Source of the DNA: Bolinopsis microptera
Lineage: Eukaryota; Ctenophora; Tentaculata; Lobata; Bolinopsidae
NCBI RefSeq assembly: GCF_026151205.1
Contig: NC_087079.1
Coordinates: forward strand, 992,001 to 1,056,000
DNA: 64,000 nt
Direction of reading: 5' to 3'
Shown here: positions 1 to 10,970 of the stretch, in pieces
How positions within the stretch are numbered: the first letter of the stretch is position 1
Layout of the letters: each line of letters starts with the position of its first letter
The notes under the pieces: model-generated
Databases searched by the model: none
What the model saw: the letters and a program-made list of their open reading frames with translations, nothing else
Told to the model about the DNA's origin: nothing
Made by a program: the position numbers and the translations under genes

Positions 1-1503
1 GCATCTGTAGTTGCACTTTTTAAAAAGGGCTCTAAGTCTGACCCTCTTAACTATAGACCAGTTTCTCTTACTTGTATTCTTTGTAAAGTTTATGAACAGT
101 TTGTTAGATCCCATGTGTTAGAATTTTTAGAAGACCGTATTTCAAAGGACCAACATGGGTTTGTTAAAGGAAAATCTTGTTTGTCAAATCTTTTGGAGAC
201 TTTCGACACTATACTTAATTTAATAGATGAAGGTGCTCCTGTGGACTTATTTTATTTTGATTTTAGTAAAGCTTTCGATTCTGTTCCCCATTATCGCTTG
301 ATTAACAAGCTAGAGAGTCTAGGGATAACTGGTAAAGTTTTAGATGTAATTACAGATTTTATCTCAAATAGAACTATGAGAGTGTGTGTAGAAGGTGAAA
401 CTTCAGAGTGGAAGATTGTATGGTCAGGAGTTCCCCAGGGATCAGTCCTTGGACCATTACTATTTGTGTTATTTATTAATGATTTACCAGATAACATTAA
501 AAGTAAAGTTAAAATATTTGCTGATGATCTTAAGCTTATAGCTAATGCCTCCGAGCATGAAACTATAGCTAATGATCTGAACGAACTAGAGATGTGGGAG
601 AGTAAATGGCTTTTAAAGTTTAATCCTACTAAGTGTTCAGTAATGCATTTAGATGTTAACGATAACCCAAGATCAAGTTATTCTCTTAATGGAGTTACAT
701 TGGCAGAATCTGTACAGGAAAAAGACTTGGGAGTTATAACCCATAACTCTCTGCTTTGGAATGAACAGATTAAGGCTTCAATATCTAAAGCCAACAGAAT
801 GATATGTTGGATTGTTAGAAATCTGATTATCAGGGAAAAATCTGTGATGATATCCATTTACAAAGCTTTAATAAGACCCCATTTAGAGTATTGTGTTCAA
901 TTGTGGAGTCCAGTTGCGGCTCATGGAAGTTGGGGGATCATCTTGGAGCTGGAGAGCGTCCAGAGGCGGTTTACCCGTCTGATTGACGAGGTGGGTACTC
1001 TTCCATACAGTCGTCGACTGGAAATCCTCAATTTGACAACGCTGGCAGAGCGGCGAATACGTGGGGACCTCATTGAATCTTTTAAAATGATAAGTGGTTT
1101 GGCCAATTACGGAGCTGGTTTGTTCAGTATGAGCAGATCTGGTCTTAATGTGGTATCAAACAGTAGATGCAGTAAAAGTAGCAGTAAAATGAAGAAAGTC
1201 CACAGTTCTTTTCTTCCGGAGAGGGTGAGACCATATTGGAACAAACTCCCCTCGGATGTCAAGAATTGTGGGACTGTGTTAAGTTTTAAAATAAGATTAG
1301 AGGCTTTCAAAAAAGAGACTATTTTAAACGGATCCGTAAATGATATTCATTTTTGGTATGTTTCGGACGAAGTATTAGGAAAGATTGAGGGATTAAATTA
1401 TGCTACTAATAAAGAGAAGCACAATGAATATCTTGTGTGTCATCCTCATGTTGCTAAGAAACGCTTTATTAACTTATATAGTAGTGGAAAGTATGTAAAT
1501 TAG
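1..1503 (+). CDS. Non-LTR retrotransposon reverse transcriptase, 5' end outside window
   Basis: This is the 3' part of a LINE ORF2 protein that copies element RNA by target-primed reverse transcription. The frame is open from base 1, so the start lies upstream of the window. Translation shows RT fingers (NYRPVSLT near base 50), palm motif A DFSKAFDSV (about 262), the GVPQGSVLGPLL block (about 430) and the catalytic FADD at 517-528. A thumb/connection region with LIRPHLEYCVQLWSP follows, as in CR1/Jockey-type elements. The tail after the RT is about 250 residues and has no stop. No endonuclease is visible because it would lie upstream. The frame is intact over 500 codons, so the copy is young or well preserved. 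Clade assignment within CR1/Jockey is by resemblance only. Confidence 0.9.
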   Translation, partial: ASVVALFKKGSKSDPLNYRPVSLTCILCKVYEQFVRSHVLEFLEDRISKDQHGFVKGKSCLSNLLETFDTILNLIDEGAPVDLFYFDFSKAFDSVPHYRLINKLESLGITGKVLDVITDFISNRTMRVCVEGETSEWKIVWSGVPQGSVLGPLLFVLFINDLPDNIKSKVKIFADDLKLIANASEHETIANDLNELEMWESKWLLKFNPTKCSVMHLDVNDNPRSSYSLNGVTLAESVQEKDLGVITHNSLLWNEQIKASISKANRMICWIVRNLIIREKSVMISIYKALIRPHLEYCVQLWSPVAAHGSWGIILELESVQRRFTRLIDEVGTLPYSRRLEILNLTTLAERRIRGDLIESFKMISGLANYGAGLFSMSRSGLNVVSNSRCSKSSSKMKKVHSSFLPERVRPYWNKLPSDVKNCGTVLSFKIRLEAFKKETILNGSVNDIHFWYVSDEVLGKIEGLNYATNKEKHNEYLVCHPHVAKKRFINLYSSGKYVN

Positions 1504-1666
1504 ATTTATTTTATCTTGGTTGTTTAGGCCAATAGATTTAAGATATTTTTAAAACTTTAGTAGATATATTTTTGATGATGTGTGATGATGTTTGTGTATA
1601 TTCAGTATCGTGACCGATCTATCAGTGGCGGGGGCCCACATATAAATATCATTTGCACTCATTAAC
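1504..1666. other. Converging LINE 3' ends, no gene
   Basis: This is AT-rich sequence between two elements that point toward each other. It should hold the 3' UTRs of both. I see no poly(A) tail or clear target-site duplication that fixes either end. Confidence 0.5.
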
Positions 1667-4421
1667 TTAGTCAGGGTCTGTCAATTTGTCCCAAAAGTGT
1701 TTTGCCAGGTTTGCCTTAAAAGTTCCGGCATCACTTATCTCTTTAAGGTCAGTTGGTAGGTCATTCCAGACACTGTGTGTTCTGAAGAAGAAGCTTCTCT
1801 TAAAGGAGTGAGCTTTTGCTTCCACAGTACACTTCAGGGAAAGGTGGTCGTGTCTGTTCTGTCGCCTCTGGTTGATATCAGGCATTTGAGATGTATCAAC
1901 TTCATTATATCTCGAGGGTTGCCTTATGTTTGAACGCAACCTACCCTGTTCACTGGTTGTTATCGGGGTTAAATAAGGTGGGAGCTTCAGAACAGATTGA
2001 CCATTGTATATCTGATGGAATAATAGTAAGTCTGTGTATTCAAACTTCAGCTCCATTGGCAACATGTCTAGCTCTCTTAATCGAGCCAAGTATTCTAAGT
2101 CATTATAGTGATGATCCTGTTCGCCAAGGATCCACTTAACTGCTCTGCGCTGAATGTTTTCAACTTTGTTATTCAAGACAACACTTGTTGGTCTCCAGAC
2201 AACACTGCAATTTTCGAAAAGGCTCCTAACCAGCGCTAGATAGAATGCCCGTTTTTGTTTACGGCCGTTAATAAACCGTAGAGTTCTTTTCATTAGACCT
2301 AGACGAGAACTAGCTTTCGTACAAAGGTTGACTATGTTCTCCTCCCACTTAAGGTCTGTTCTAACAAAGACCCCAAGGTCTTTTTTCACTCTGGACGAAG
2401 TCTAGTGCCGTTCCATCTAGGGTGTAGACAAAGAGCTGAAAGGGGAAAAAACTCAAAATTCCTTTTTCGCTCAATTTGCTTGATATAGAGAGTACCTTAC
2501 ACTTATTGGGGTGAAACTTCATTTTGTTTCTTACTGCCCAGCAATGCAGGGCATCTATATCTGCTTGTAGGATCTCATGGTCCCTCCAGCCCACAATTTT
2601 ACGCCATATTTTGGTGTCATCAGCGTACAGGGCAATTTTTGTACCTTCACTTACGCATTCTGACATGTCATTAATAAAGAGTACAAAAAACAGAGGTCCT
2701 AAAATGGAGCCTTGGGGAACTCCTGATTTGACATTCTTTTGTTCTGATTGGGATCCCCCAATAATAACACACTGTTTGCGGTCTTTGAGATAGTTCATAA
2801 TAAACTTCAACAGTGTACCATCAATTTCAAATTCCGATTTTAATTTCTCTAGGATGACATCATGGTTAACTGAGTCAAAGGCCTTGGCAAAGTCAAAGTA
2901 TACCACATCAGTTCTGATATTATCGTTAATAGACAGTGAAAGACAGTCTATATACCCGACCATTTGTGTAGTACAAGACCTCTGAGGAAGAAAACCATGC
3001 TGGTTGTCATGTATTTTATGCTGGCATTTTGCCAACAGTTCATCTCTCACTATTTTTTCAAAAATTTTCATTTTAAGGCTTGTGAGAGAGATTGGCCGAT
3101 AATTTTCAACTAAAGTTTTGGGGCCTTTCTTACGCACAGGTACTACGTTAGCAAATTTCCATTCAGATGGTATCTGACCTATATTATAAGAGATTTTAAA
3201 AAGGCTCGAGAGTGGGTATGCAATACTATCTCTACAGTTCTTTAAAATTTTGCCATGGATACCATCTGGACCAGCAGCTTTATTAACATTGACATCTTTT
3301 AGGATTTTCCGGATTCTGCTGGTACTGAACTCAATGTCGTTTACTGAGTCATTACTATAATCAATATCAACATCATAATTACTCGCTTCGGAAAACTGTG
3401 CAGCAAAATATTCATTGAACATTTCAGCTTGGTCTAAGTGATTGTTTCTAAATCTGCCGTTATAGTTTACTGTTCCTGGTATGCGAGTAGATTTTGATGT
3501 CGATTTGACATGTTTCCAGAATTTCTTTGATATAAGAGCTGGATCATCATCATCATTCAAATTTGATATCATTTTTTGGTCGACCAAATTTTGAAAATCT
3601 TTTCTACATTGTGAGAACTTTTCATAGTCCTCAGCTAGGCATGATCTTTTAGATTTGACTCGTAGTTTTTCTTTTTTGAGACACAGCTGATAAGTGTCAG
3701 AGTCAAACCAGGGTGGCTGATCCTTATCTGATATCGTAATAGTTGGGATTCGGTTGTGTATGTGATGGAACAGGATTTTCTTAAAACGGAACCATCCTGT
3801 TTCTGCATCACAGTTAAGGTGATCATCCCATCTAACTGATTTCAGATCATTGTTCAGGCCGATCCAGTCTGCTTTTTTGTAATTTAAGATTTTTCGTTTG
3901 GTGACCTTCTTTCTAAACTTCATTTTAGCACTAAAAGTTATTCCAAAGTGATCTGAGGAGCATATCTCATTTTTCCCCAGGACCGCCAAATTTTCAACAA
4001 CACTTATCATATTACAGAAGAGAAGATCGAGGACCTTCCCTTTATCATGAGTGGGTTGGTCTATCATTTGTGTTAAGCCTAGGTCATTAAACAGATCTAT
4101 AAAACGGCCACCAAGAAGTGTGGGGGACACACCGTCTGACCAGTTAACTTCAGGTAGATTGAAGTCCCCAACTACAAAGTGGGCCTTAAACTTTCTCCGT
4201 CCTACCACATTTCTGAGGTGTTTCTCAATTTCATTAAAATTATTTTCACCAAGGGTGCCAACTCTATAGCAGGCAGTTATGCAGTAGCATGTGTTGTTTG
4301 ATTTTAGGCTGACTGAGATCATTTCAGCCCTAGAGCTGACATCAATCTTGTCATTTTCAATACTGATGCCAGTCTTGACTGCAATAAGGACTCCACCCCC
4401 CTTCCTTCGAAACTTATTTGA
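1667..4421 (-). pseudogene. CR1/Jockey-like LINE ORF2 (endonuclease + RT), 5' truncated, one frameshift
   Basis: The reading direction is from 4421 down to 1667. The first part is the C-terminal half of an EEP-type (apurinic-like) endonuclease, with GGGVLIAV, then GDFNLP and the catalytic SDH. A linker follows, then an RT with YFDFAKAFDSV, SGVPQGSILGPLFF and the catalytic YADD. The thumb and C-terminal tail (SLFENCSVVW, then FFFRTHSVWNDLP) lie below 2389. The frame breaks at a run of six T (A on the coding strand) at 2381-2386. One base fewer would join SEK to DLGVFV. The frame is open upstream of the first ATG to about 4425, where an in-frame stop and a 119-bp tandem repeat begin, so the N-terminus of the endonuclease is missing. 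The indel may be real decay or an assembly error. Confidence 0.88.
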
Positions 4422-4800
4422 AAACTACCTCGTGAGTTTTACATTACAAATTCCAGAGAATTGTAGTGTTACTATGGTTATATATATTGCCTTATATGGC
4501 AGTGTTATTATGGTTACATTGCCTCCTCCACCAGCATTGAAAACTACCTCGTGAGTTTTACATTACAAATTCTAGAGAATTGTAGTGTTACTATGGTTAT
4601 ATATATTGCCTTATATGGTAGTGTTATTATGGTTACATTGCCTCCTCCACCACCATTGAAAACTACCTCGTGAGTTTTACATTACAAATTCTAGAGAATT
4701 GTAGTGTTACTATGGTTATATATATTGCCTTATAAGTTATATGGCAGTGTTATTATGGTTACATTACCTCCTCCACCAGTATTGAAAACTACCAAATTCC
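4417..4800. repeat. 119-bp tandem repeat, three units plus a partial
   Basis: Units begin with GAAAACTACCTCGTGAG at 4420, 4539 and 4658, and a shortened one starts at 4784. Spacings are 119, 119 and 126 bp; the last unit has a 7-bp insertion. Each unit contains TGTTACTATGGTTA, a degenerate relative of the GTTACCATGGTAAC motif found elsewhere in the window. The first unit starts exactly where homology to the neighbouring LINE ends. Confidence 0.9.
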
Positions 4801-5735
4801 AGAGAATGGATCTTTACTTGATGAACTTTAAAACGTATTTAATCAAGTTCTGGGACTTTAAAAGCCTTATTTAATCACGTGCTATGTTAATAATTGTTTT
4901 GATGATTTTATGTAAATAAAACCTGAATGTTCTGATGCAACATATTATCGTGGTTGGTTAAAAGATTTGAGATCTGCCTTTAAACACCATAACAAGCAAT
5001 TTCCGTTTTATTTATGCACCATTTTATGCACTGTTCAATAGTTTTGCCGCTAGAATTATGATAAGTGCAGCATGAGAATATGGTGTTGCAAGCAGGTTTT
5101 TACAACTTAGAATCCGTTTAAAATTTAATCATAAAACGGTTTATAAGTCACGTGAGACATATTTTGAATACTAAAAGAGCGCGGTGATTTTAGTTTAAAA
5201 CCGTGTTAGTTAAAACCAGGTTAAGCGGATTAAGTATATGTAAACACAGTGACATCAATAGTTTGATGAAAGATCCCTAATGTAGGATTGTTATGTCAAA
5301 AATGTAATATTATTTGTTTTAAGTGAACAACACTGAGAAATAACACTGCAGAGTGCGAATCATGGGTAGTAAAAATAAACATCGAAAACCTTTATGAAGG
5401 AGCAAAGTGCTGAACGGGTGATTGGTCTTGTGCAGTACTGACGTATAGAAACACGAGACAATGTTGAATGAGAAACATTAATCTAGTGTAAATAAAGGGA
5501 AAACCTAGCATAATATAAGATTAATATTATTATTTATGACCAGAACTTTATTTACTGGGTGTATTACCGTTAAATGTAGGCAGATTTACATCAACTTCTC
5601 ACGCAGGGCCAGGAGTAAGCACGTACTTTCGGTAAATCGAGGGATCGGGTAATATTGAAAACCAGGTATTATGATGGGACCAGGAGTATAACGATTAGTG
5701 TCGGAGCTCTAAACTTTGACCGTAACGTTTTTCAG
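4801..5735. other. AT-rich intergenic or intronic DNA, no gene seen
   Basis: No convincing coding sequence on either strand. Two CACGTG hexamers occur (near 4877 and 5152). The 3' end supplies the acceptor (TTTTTCAG) of the exon that starts at 5736. Confidence 0.5.
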
Positions 5736-5816
5736 ATGCCCTTCAAAGGGAAGTACAACACAGATTGGCAGGGTCTGTGCGTCACGGACCTTGAGGAACC
5801 TGAACTGGATATCAAG
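5736..5816 (+). CDS. Internal exon of an unrecognised plus-strand gene
   Basis: A TTTTTCAG acceptor precedes an 81-base open segment of 27 codons, followed by a GTTTGT donor. It enters and leaves in phase 0. The peptide begins MPFKGKYNTDWQG and ends EEPELDIK. Codon use is more GC-rich than the flanks, as expected of an exon. It joins in frame to the exon at 6173-6317, which supports both. I do not recognise the protein. The leading ATG could be internal, because no promoter was identified upstream. Confidence 0.5.
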
Positions 5817-5824
5817 GTTTGTGG

Positions 5825-5950
5825 GAACAACAAGCAACACCAACATGTAGTGTTACCATGGTAACTAGTAGTGTAACTATAAGAACAACAAGCAACACCA
5901 ACATGTAGTGTTACCATGGTAACTAGTAGTGTAACTATGGTAACATGGTA
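5825..5950. repeat. 58-bp direct duplication carrying X-box-like palindromes
   Basis: A 58-bp block starting GAACAACAAGCAACACC occurs at 5825 and again at 5883, nearly identical. Each copy has the perfect palindrome GTTACCATGGTAAC (5852-5865 and 5910-5923) and a weaker GTAACTATGGTAAC follows. The palindrome fits the RFX-factor X-box consensus GTNRCC-N(0-3)-RGYAAC. The block begins 9 bases after the exon donor. Confidence 0.85.
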
Positions 5951-6034
5951 CAGAGCACAGTATATCCTGGACAGTAGAGTTGATAGCAATACTTGCAAAT
6001 GTTATGGGAAATTTTGCATTTTTACCATAATATG

Positions 6035-6103
6035 GTAGTCTTCTTGGAAACTTTTTATTATTATATATTATATAATAATACAAAAGTTTTCAAGAAGACT
6101 ATC
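6035..6103. repeat. Foldback hairpin, about 20-bp arms, AT-rich loop
   Basis: TAGTCTTCTTGGAAACTTTT at 6036-6055 is matched in reverse complement at 6082-6102 with one mismatch. The loop is nearly pure A/T. This looks like a very small inverted-repeat element or a cruciform-prone site. Confidence 0.8.
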
Positions 6104-6172
6104 TAAAATGGCCTAATTATAAATAATCAACCCCCTCCCCCTCTAAACCCCCTCTAACTGCCCTCTCCGCAG

Positions 6173-6317
6173 AACCTGAATGAAAGTGAAGGAGGGGACA
6201 GTCTTGCTCCTACTGACATCGTCATGTCCCCTTCAGAGTGCTCTGTCAGCAGATCGGTGATCAACATCTCCCTGAGTGATCTCAGTGAGTCTGTCTACAT
6301 CCAGCACTACGATATCG
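6173..6317 (+). CDS. Internal exon of an unrecognised plus-strand gene
   Basis: A strong 3' splice site (CTCTAACTGCCCTCTCCGCAG, with a CTAAC branch point and pyrimidine tract) leads into 145 bases that encode 48 codons plus one base. A GTTAGT donor follows. The peptide opens NLNESEGGDSLAPTDIV and ends VYIQHYDI. It is Ser-rich and acidic. Incoming phase 0 matches the exon at 5736-5816. Outgoing phase 1 matches the exon at 34175-34263, although other exons could lie in the poor-quality DNA between. No family recognised. Confidence 0.6.
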
Positions 6318-7569
6318 GTTAGTTTGACTTTCCTCAATGCTGTTAAATACGTAGCGTTTCAAGCAAAAGTATGCATACGCAAACGTATTTGTCTCCGAAA
6401 ATTCGCGTATTTCGATTTCCACTGTGGAGTAAGAACGATTTTTTACAATAAATATTTTACAATAAATTGCGGTCCGCGGTCTAAAGTAGCATTAGCGACC
6501 ATAGTCGCTACTTCATGATACTTCTGATCAGTGAGAGTGGTGGCTAGAGTTTGCCTTACCGGAACTGAGACTCCTCTCCCCATTGTGGAGAGGGACCATA
6601 TTAAGGAAGTACGGGCTCTCGACTTTAGAGAAAGGAATAGCTTCAACAAGGAAGAATTCCGCGATAGGTTCCCTGAGCACACAGAAGGGTGGTTTGATCG
6701 AACAGTTCTGTAACTTTGTGTCTTTTAGCTCTTTGTTTAGATTCCTCTGTCACCTGCACTTAATAACACCACGGGTTCCTTCTCCGACAAAGTGTGCCCC
6801 AACTAGATTTATCCAACGCGAATTTTGATTTATTTCTTTAACGCTCAGAAAATTCACCGAATTCAAAATGCGCGGCGTTAATTTTATCTGCGCACGTATT
6901 TCGGAAAAATTTTAAAAGTATTCTGGACAAAATTTAACAGGGTCTAAATTAAATTTCTTCGGGCTTATTGATTGGAAGCTTCACGTATTCTTACGTATTT
7001 CTCTCGAACATTTAATACGCCGTATTATGAGCCGATTTTTGACGTATTTAACAACGATGACTTTCCTTCAATATATCACGGATTTATTGTCTTACGATTT
7101 ACTTCATAAGAGAGATTCTGTAATGTTTTCCGAGTGTAATATAAAGTGTTATAGAGAGCTGTTTTTGTGAACTACGATTAATTTATTTATTTTGCCGAGC
7201 CATATTCCATAGGTCCACCTTCTAATCTACAAAACTACGGTGCAGCAAATTTGACCCTTGCCTAACCGTTAATATTTCTTGAGATTACATTTATATGATA
7301 GCAAGTCACCTGTCACGTGATGAGACAATACTATATAAGGTCCCTCGGTTCATCTATTGCATTGTATACTGTAAATATATAGCTTTTAGCTAGCTGTGAA
7401 GATACCCTCCCTCTGTGAACTATTTACTTACTACCACAGCTGCACTGAATGGTAACTATGGTAACACTACTAAAACGTGATCCTCAAATTGTAGGTATTC
7501 TTGCCATATCCGTTATTAAAATATCTTGTAAAGTTATCTAAAAACTTTTGCGTGCATCGTTCATATTAA
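6318..7569. other. Non-coding or unassigned DNA
   Basis: A stretch at about 6443-6713 is open on both strands (plus-strand reading includes FRERNSFNKEEFRDRFPEH) but has no convincing start, splice sites or recognised domain. It could be a decayed mobile-element fragment. The rest is AT-rich with no gene seen, apart from a promoter-like block at 7311-7345. Confidence 0.4.
7311..7345 (+). promoter_or_regulatory. E-box (CACGTG) next to a TATA-like element
   Basis: TCACGTGA at 7313-7320 is followed 11 bases later by CTATATAAGG at 7331-7340. The arrangement resembles a core promoter. No ORF that begins downstream can be supported, so function is unproven. Confidence 0.3.
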
Positions 7570-10500
7570 TTACCTACTAGTAAGGGGAAAAGTGGTCGAT
7601 TTAAGGGTTCCGTTGGATTTGAATGTTCACAAGGATTTCTCAACGGAATATGGTAGTTAAGACCCCTACGAACATAATTAGACTTGTTGCCAATTTTGTA
7701 TCTCAACAGAAACACCACTTTTACCACTTTTTACCACCTTTGTACCACCTGTCTGGTTTGCCAAATATCTTTAGTTGTGAACGTCGTAAAAGGCTGCAAA
7801 TTAACCTAGAATGTTTATCTTATCAAGGAGTAAAACTTTTGTGCGAAAAATTTTTACATTGGACAATCAGCTAATTGGATAATTACCAATTAGTTAATCA
7901 CCAAAAAAGTGAAAATTTTTTATTGGCTCAAATGATTGAAATCGTTTGAAACACGGAGAAATGTAGTTTTTAGAAAAACTTCAAAAATTTTTCACTTAAA
8001 AATTTTTTTCGAGACTTGAAAAAAAAGTTTGAAAATTTAAAAATATTTTTTTTCCGCCAAAAGTGATCGAATTGCATGAAACGTGGATAAAAATGCTTTG
8101 CAGAAAAACTTCGAAGATTTTGAGATTGGGGAATACTAAAATCATCAATATTTGAAGTTGGAGTTCAGTAAATCTCGACATATTTTAGTAATTAGGAATA
8201 GCTTAGCGGAAAGGGCCGAACCTGAAAAAGGTTAACCACACAATATTAGAGTTTCATAACTAATTACAATACAGCTTTCATTCCACAATTCCACATAAAG
8301 AAACAGCACAAAAGGACCATTTAGGATCGAACCGATTTTTACCTGCTGTACTATCATTTTATTGATTTCAATGATCAAAACCTCTGAAACCGTCAACTTC
8401 CCAAAATTTTATCCCCGGGTATCTGAATGTCCCGGGACCTTTATTTACCTCTATAATTAGCCCCAAGTTGTGCAAGAAATGCGTTTTCTAAAAGGGGGTT
8501 TTTTCTTTTAACTGGCACTTTTTGTCACTCTCGAAAAACTCCAAAAAGGCCCGGATTAGGGGGGGGTATAGGAAACGAGTGAAAATCCCTTTCCATCATC
8601 CACTGTCCCCCCCTTTGTGGTTTTTTTTATTGTGAAATCCCGCGGGCCCGCTTCGTTTGTTTATGCCGATCCCTCGAAAAAAACCCCCATATTTTAAATT
8701 TGCCGGGGTCGGGTTTAGGCGGGAGATAGCATTAAAAAAGTTGCTAGAAAATAGTAATTTAGAGTAAACGGGGTTGGTGGTGGGGGTGCTGCTTTGGATG
8801 TACAGAACGTAGCTACAGGGGGTTTTTCAGGGGAGTTGGTTTTTTTAAATGGCCAAAGAGTCCCGGAAACTAAAGTTATTTTAAGATTCCCTTTTGGGGG
8901 GCCTTGTAAAACCACGGTGTATGGGGGACACAGAGCCCAGGGGCGGGAGTACTCCCAAGTGCAATGGGAACAGGGAAAGTGATACAGTCTGCAACAGTAA
9001 AACCCCCGACGAAGCTAAAACTTAGAGTGAACTGATGGAAGTGGGGGGTGCAAAATGGGGGTAGCAGAACGAACTACATGAGAAAACAGGAAAAAAAGGC
9101 TGGTTGAGACCTAAAAAGATGTAATCGGGCCTGTAGATCCAGGGAAAAAACGAGAGGCGAAGATTTTTGATCACAAAACCAAAAGCTCAAAGAAAAGAGG
9201 GTTTAAAGAGACTCACTTTGATAAATCAATAAAAAAAGGGGTTGGGGTCATTTCTCCGGGTTTTCATCAGTTTTGGGAGGGAAAGGGGTTTGTTAAGCTA
9301 AACCCGGTGATCTTAATAGGCGGTTAGCTTACCGGGTTGTTTCCCAGCCCCCCCTTTGGTCGTTTGGGAAAAAAAGGGTTCTCACCCCACCCCCTTCCCA
9401 AAAAATCATTTACCAGAGCAGGAAATTTCTTCTTCCTACTCTTCTTTAAACCCCCCAAAAAAAATTTCCGGTTCCAGTCCTCCCCTCCTCTGCACCACAA
9501 TCTTACCCTCCTTCTTGGGCCTTTTAAAAACTGTTGCATCCTGTATCACTTGCACTTTTCTTTTGCACTTGCAGTATCCTGCCTTTTAACCTCGGGTCCC
9601 GGGACTACACCGGGGTTTACACTGCCCCTCAACTGCAATCTTAAGTAATTTTAGTTCCGGCACTTTTTGGGCCCTTTAAAAAATAACCAACCCCCAATAA
9701 AACCCCCGTGTAGTACGTTCTGCTACTTCCTTTGCTGCACCCCCCCAGCTACCACCATTTACTCTAACCCAAGTTTTTTTTCTACAAACCTCTCACGCAA
9801 ACCCAGCCCTTTCCCCGGGACCCTGGCAATGCCCCCAAATATGGGGTTATTCGAGGTTTTTGGCAAACAAAGAAGCGGCATGCCCCATTCCCAATAAAAA
9901 AAAACTACAGTGGATATGGAAGGTATTTTAACTCGTTTCCTTTAACCCCCCTATAATCCCGGGGCCCTTTTGCGATTTCGGGGAGTGACAAAAAGTGCAC
10001 TTTTTAAAAAAAAACCCCTGTAAAAAACGCATTTCTTGCACAAGGGGCCTAATTATAGGGTAAAAAGAGGCCCGGGTACATTCATACCCGGTATAGATTG
10101 GCAAGTTTGGGACGGTACAGGGGTTTTTTGATCATTGAAATAAATAAAAGGGTAGTCAGCGGGTTTAAAATGGGTTCGATTTTAAAAAGGGCCCTTTTTG
10201 GGGTTTTTTTTCCCTTTATGGGGAAATTTTTGATAAAAAAATTTTTGTAATTAGTTATAAAACCCAAAATATTGTGGGGGTTAAACCCTTTTTCAGGTTC
10301 AGCCCTTTCCCGCTAATTTAATTCCCTAATTACTAAAAAAAATGTGAGTTTAAACTAAACTCCAACTTAAAAATATTGATGATTTTAGTTTTTTAAATCT
10401 AAAAATCTTCGAAGTTTTTCCCCCAAAGAAATTTTTATCCACGTTTCATGCAATTCGATCATTTTTGGGGGAAAAAAAAAATTTTTAAATTTTAAAAATT

Positions 10501-10970
10501 TTTTCCCCAAGTCTAAAAAAAAATTTTTTAAGTAAAAAAATTTTTTGGAAGTTTTTCAAAAAAACTAATTTCTCCGGTTTCAAACGTTTAAAATCTTTTT
10601 TGACCCAAATAAAAAATTTTCACTTTTTTGGTGATTAAAAATTTGGGTAATTACCCAAATTTGGGCTATTGTCCAAGTAAAAATTTTTCGCACAAAAGTT
10701 TTACCCCTTTGTTTAAGTTTAAAAAATTCGGGTTAATTTGCACCCTTTTAAAAACGTTCACAATTTAAAAATATTTGGCAAACCAAAACAGGGGGTCCCA
10801 AAGGGTAAAAAAAGGGGTTTAAAAGTGGGTTTTTTGTTGAGTAAAAAATTGGGGCAACAAGTCAAATTAATGTTCTTTGGGTTTTTTAACTACCATATTC
10901 CTTGAGAAACCTTGTAAAACTTTTAAAAACCCAAAGGGAAAAATCCCCATTTTTCCCCCCCCCCTTATTT
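7570..10970. repeat. Large inverted repeat, arms of about 1.4-1.6 kb, centre near 9.25 kb
   Basis: Sequence from about 7570 to 8990 is matched in reverse complement by about 9540 to 10970. Examples are GTGCAAGAAATGCGTTTT near 8472 with AAAACGCATTTCTTGCAC near 10026, and GAACGTCG...AATTAACC near 7780-7805 with its complement near 10736-10760. The outer left arm (to about 8.4 kb) is clean. The centre and the whole right arm carry many homopolymer expansions, so the two arms differ mostly by indels. It may be a true palindrome or a foldback read that was never polished. No gene is visible inside. Confidence 0.8.

Noticed and set aside
6443..6713. Overlapping open frames on both strands
   Set aside because: No splice sites, start context or recognised domain. 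Coding-like residues on the plus strand are noted, but not enough to call a gene.
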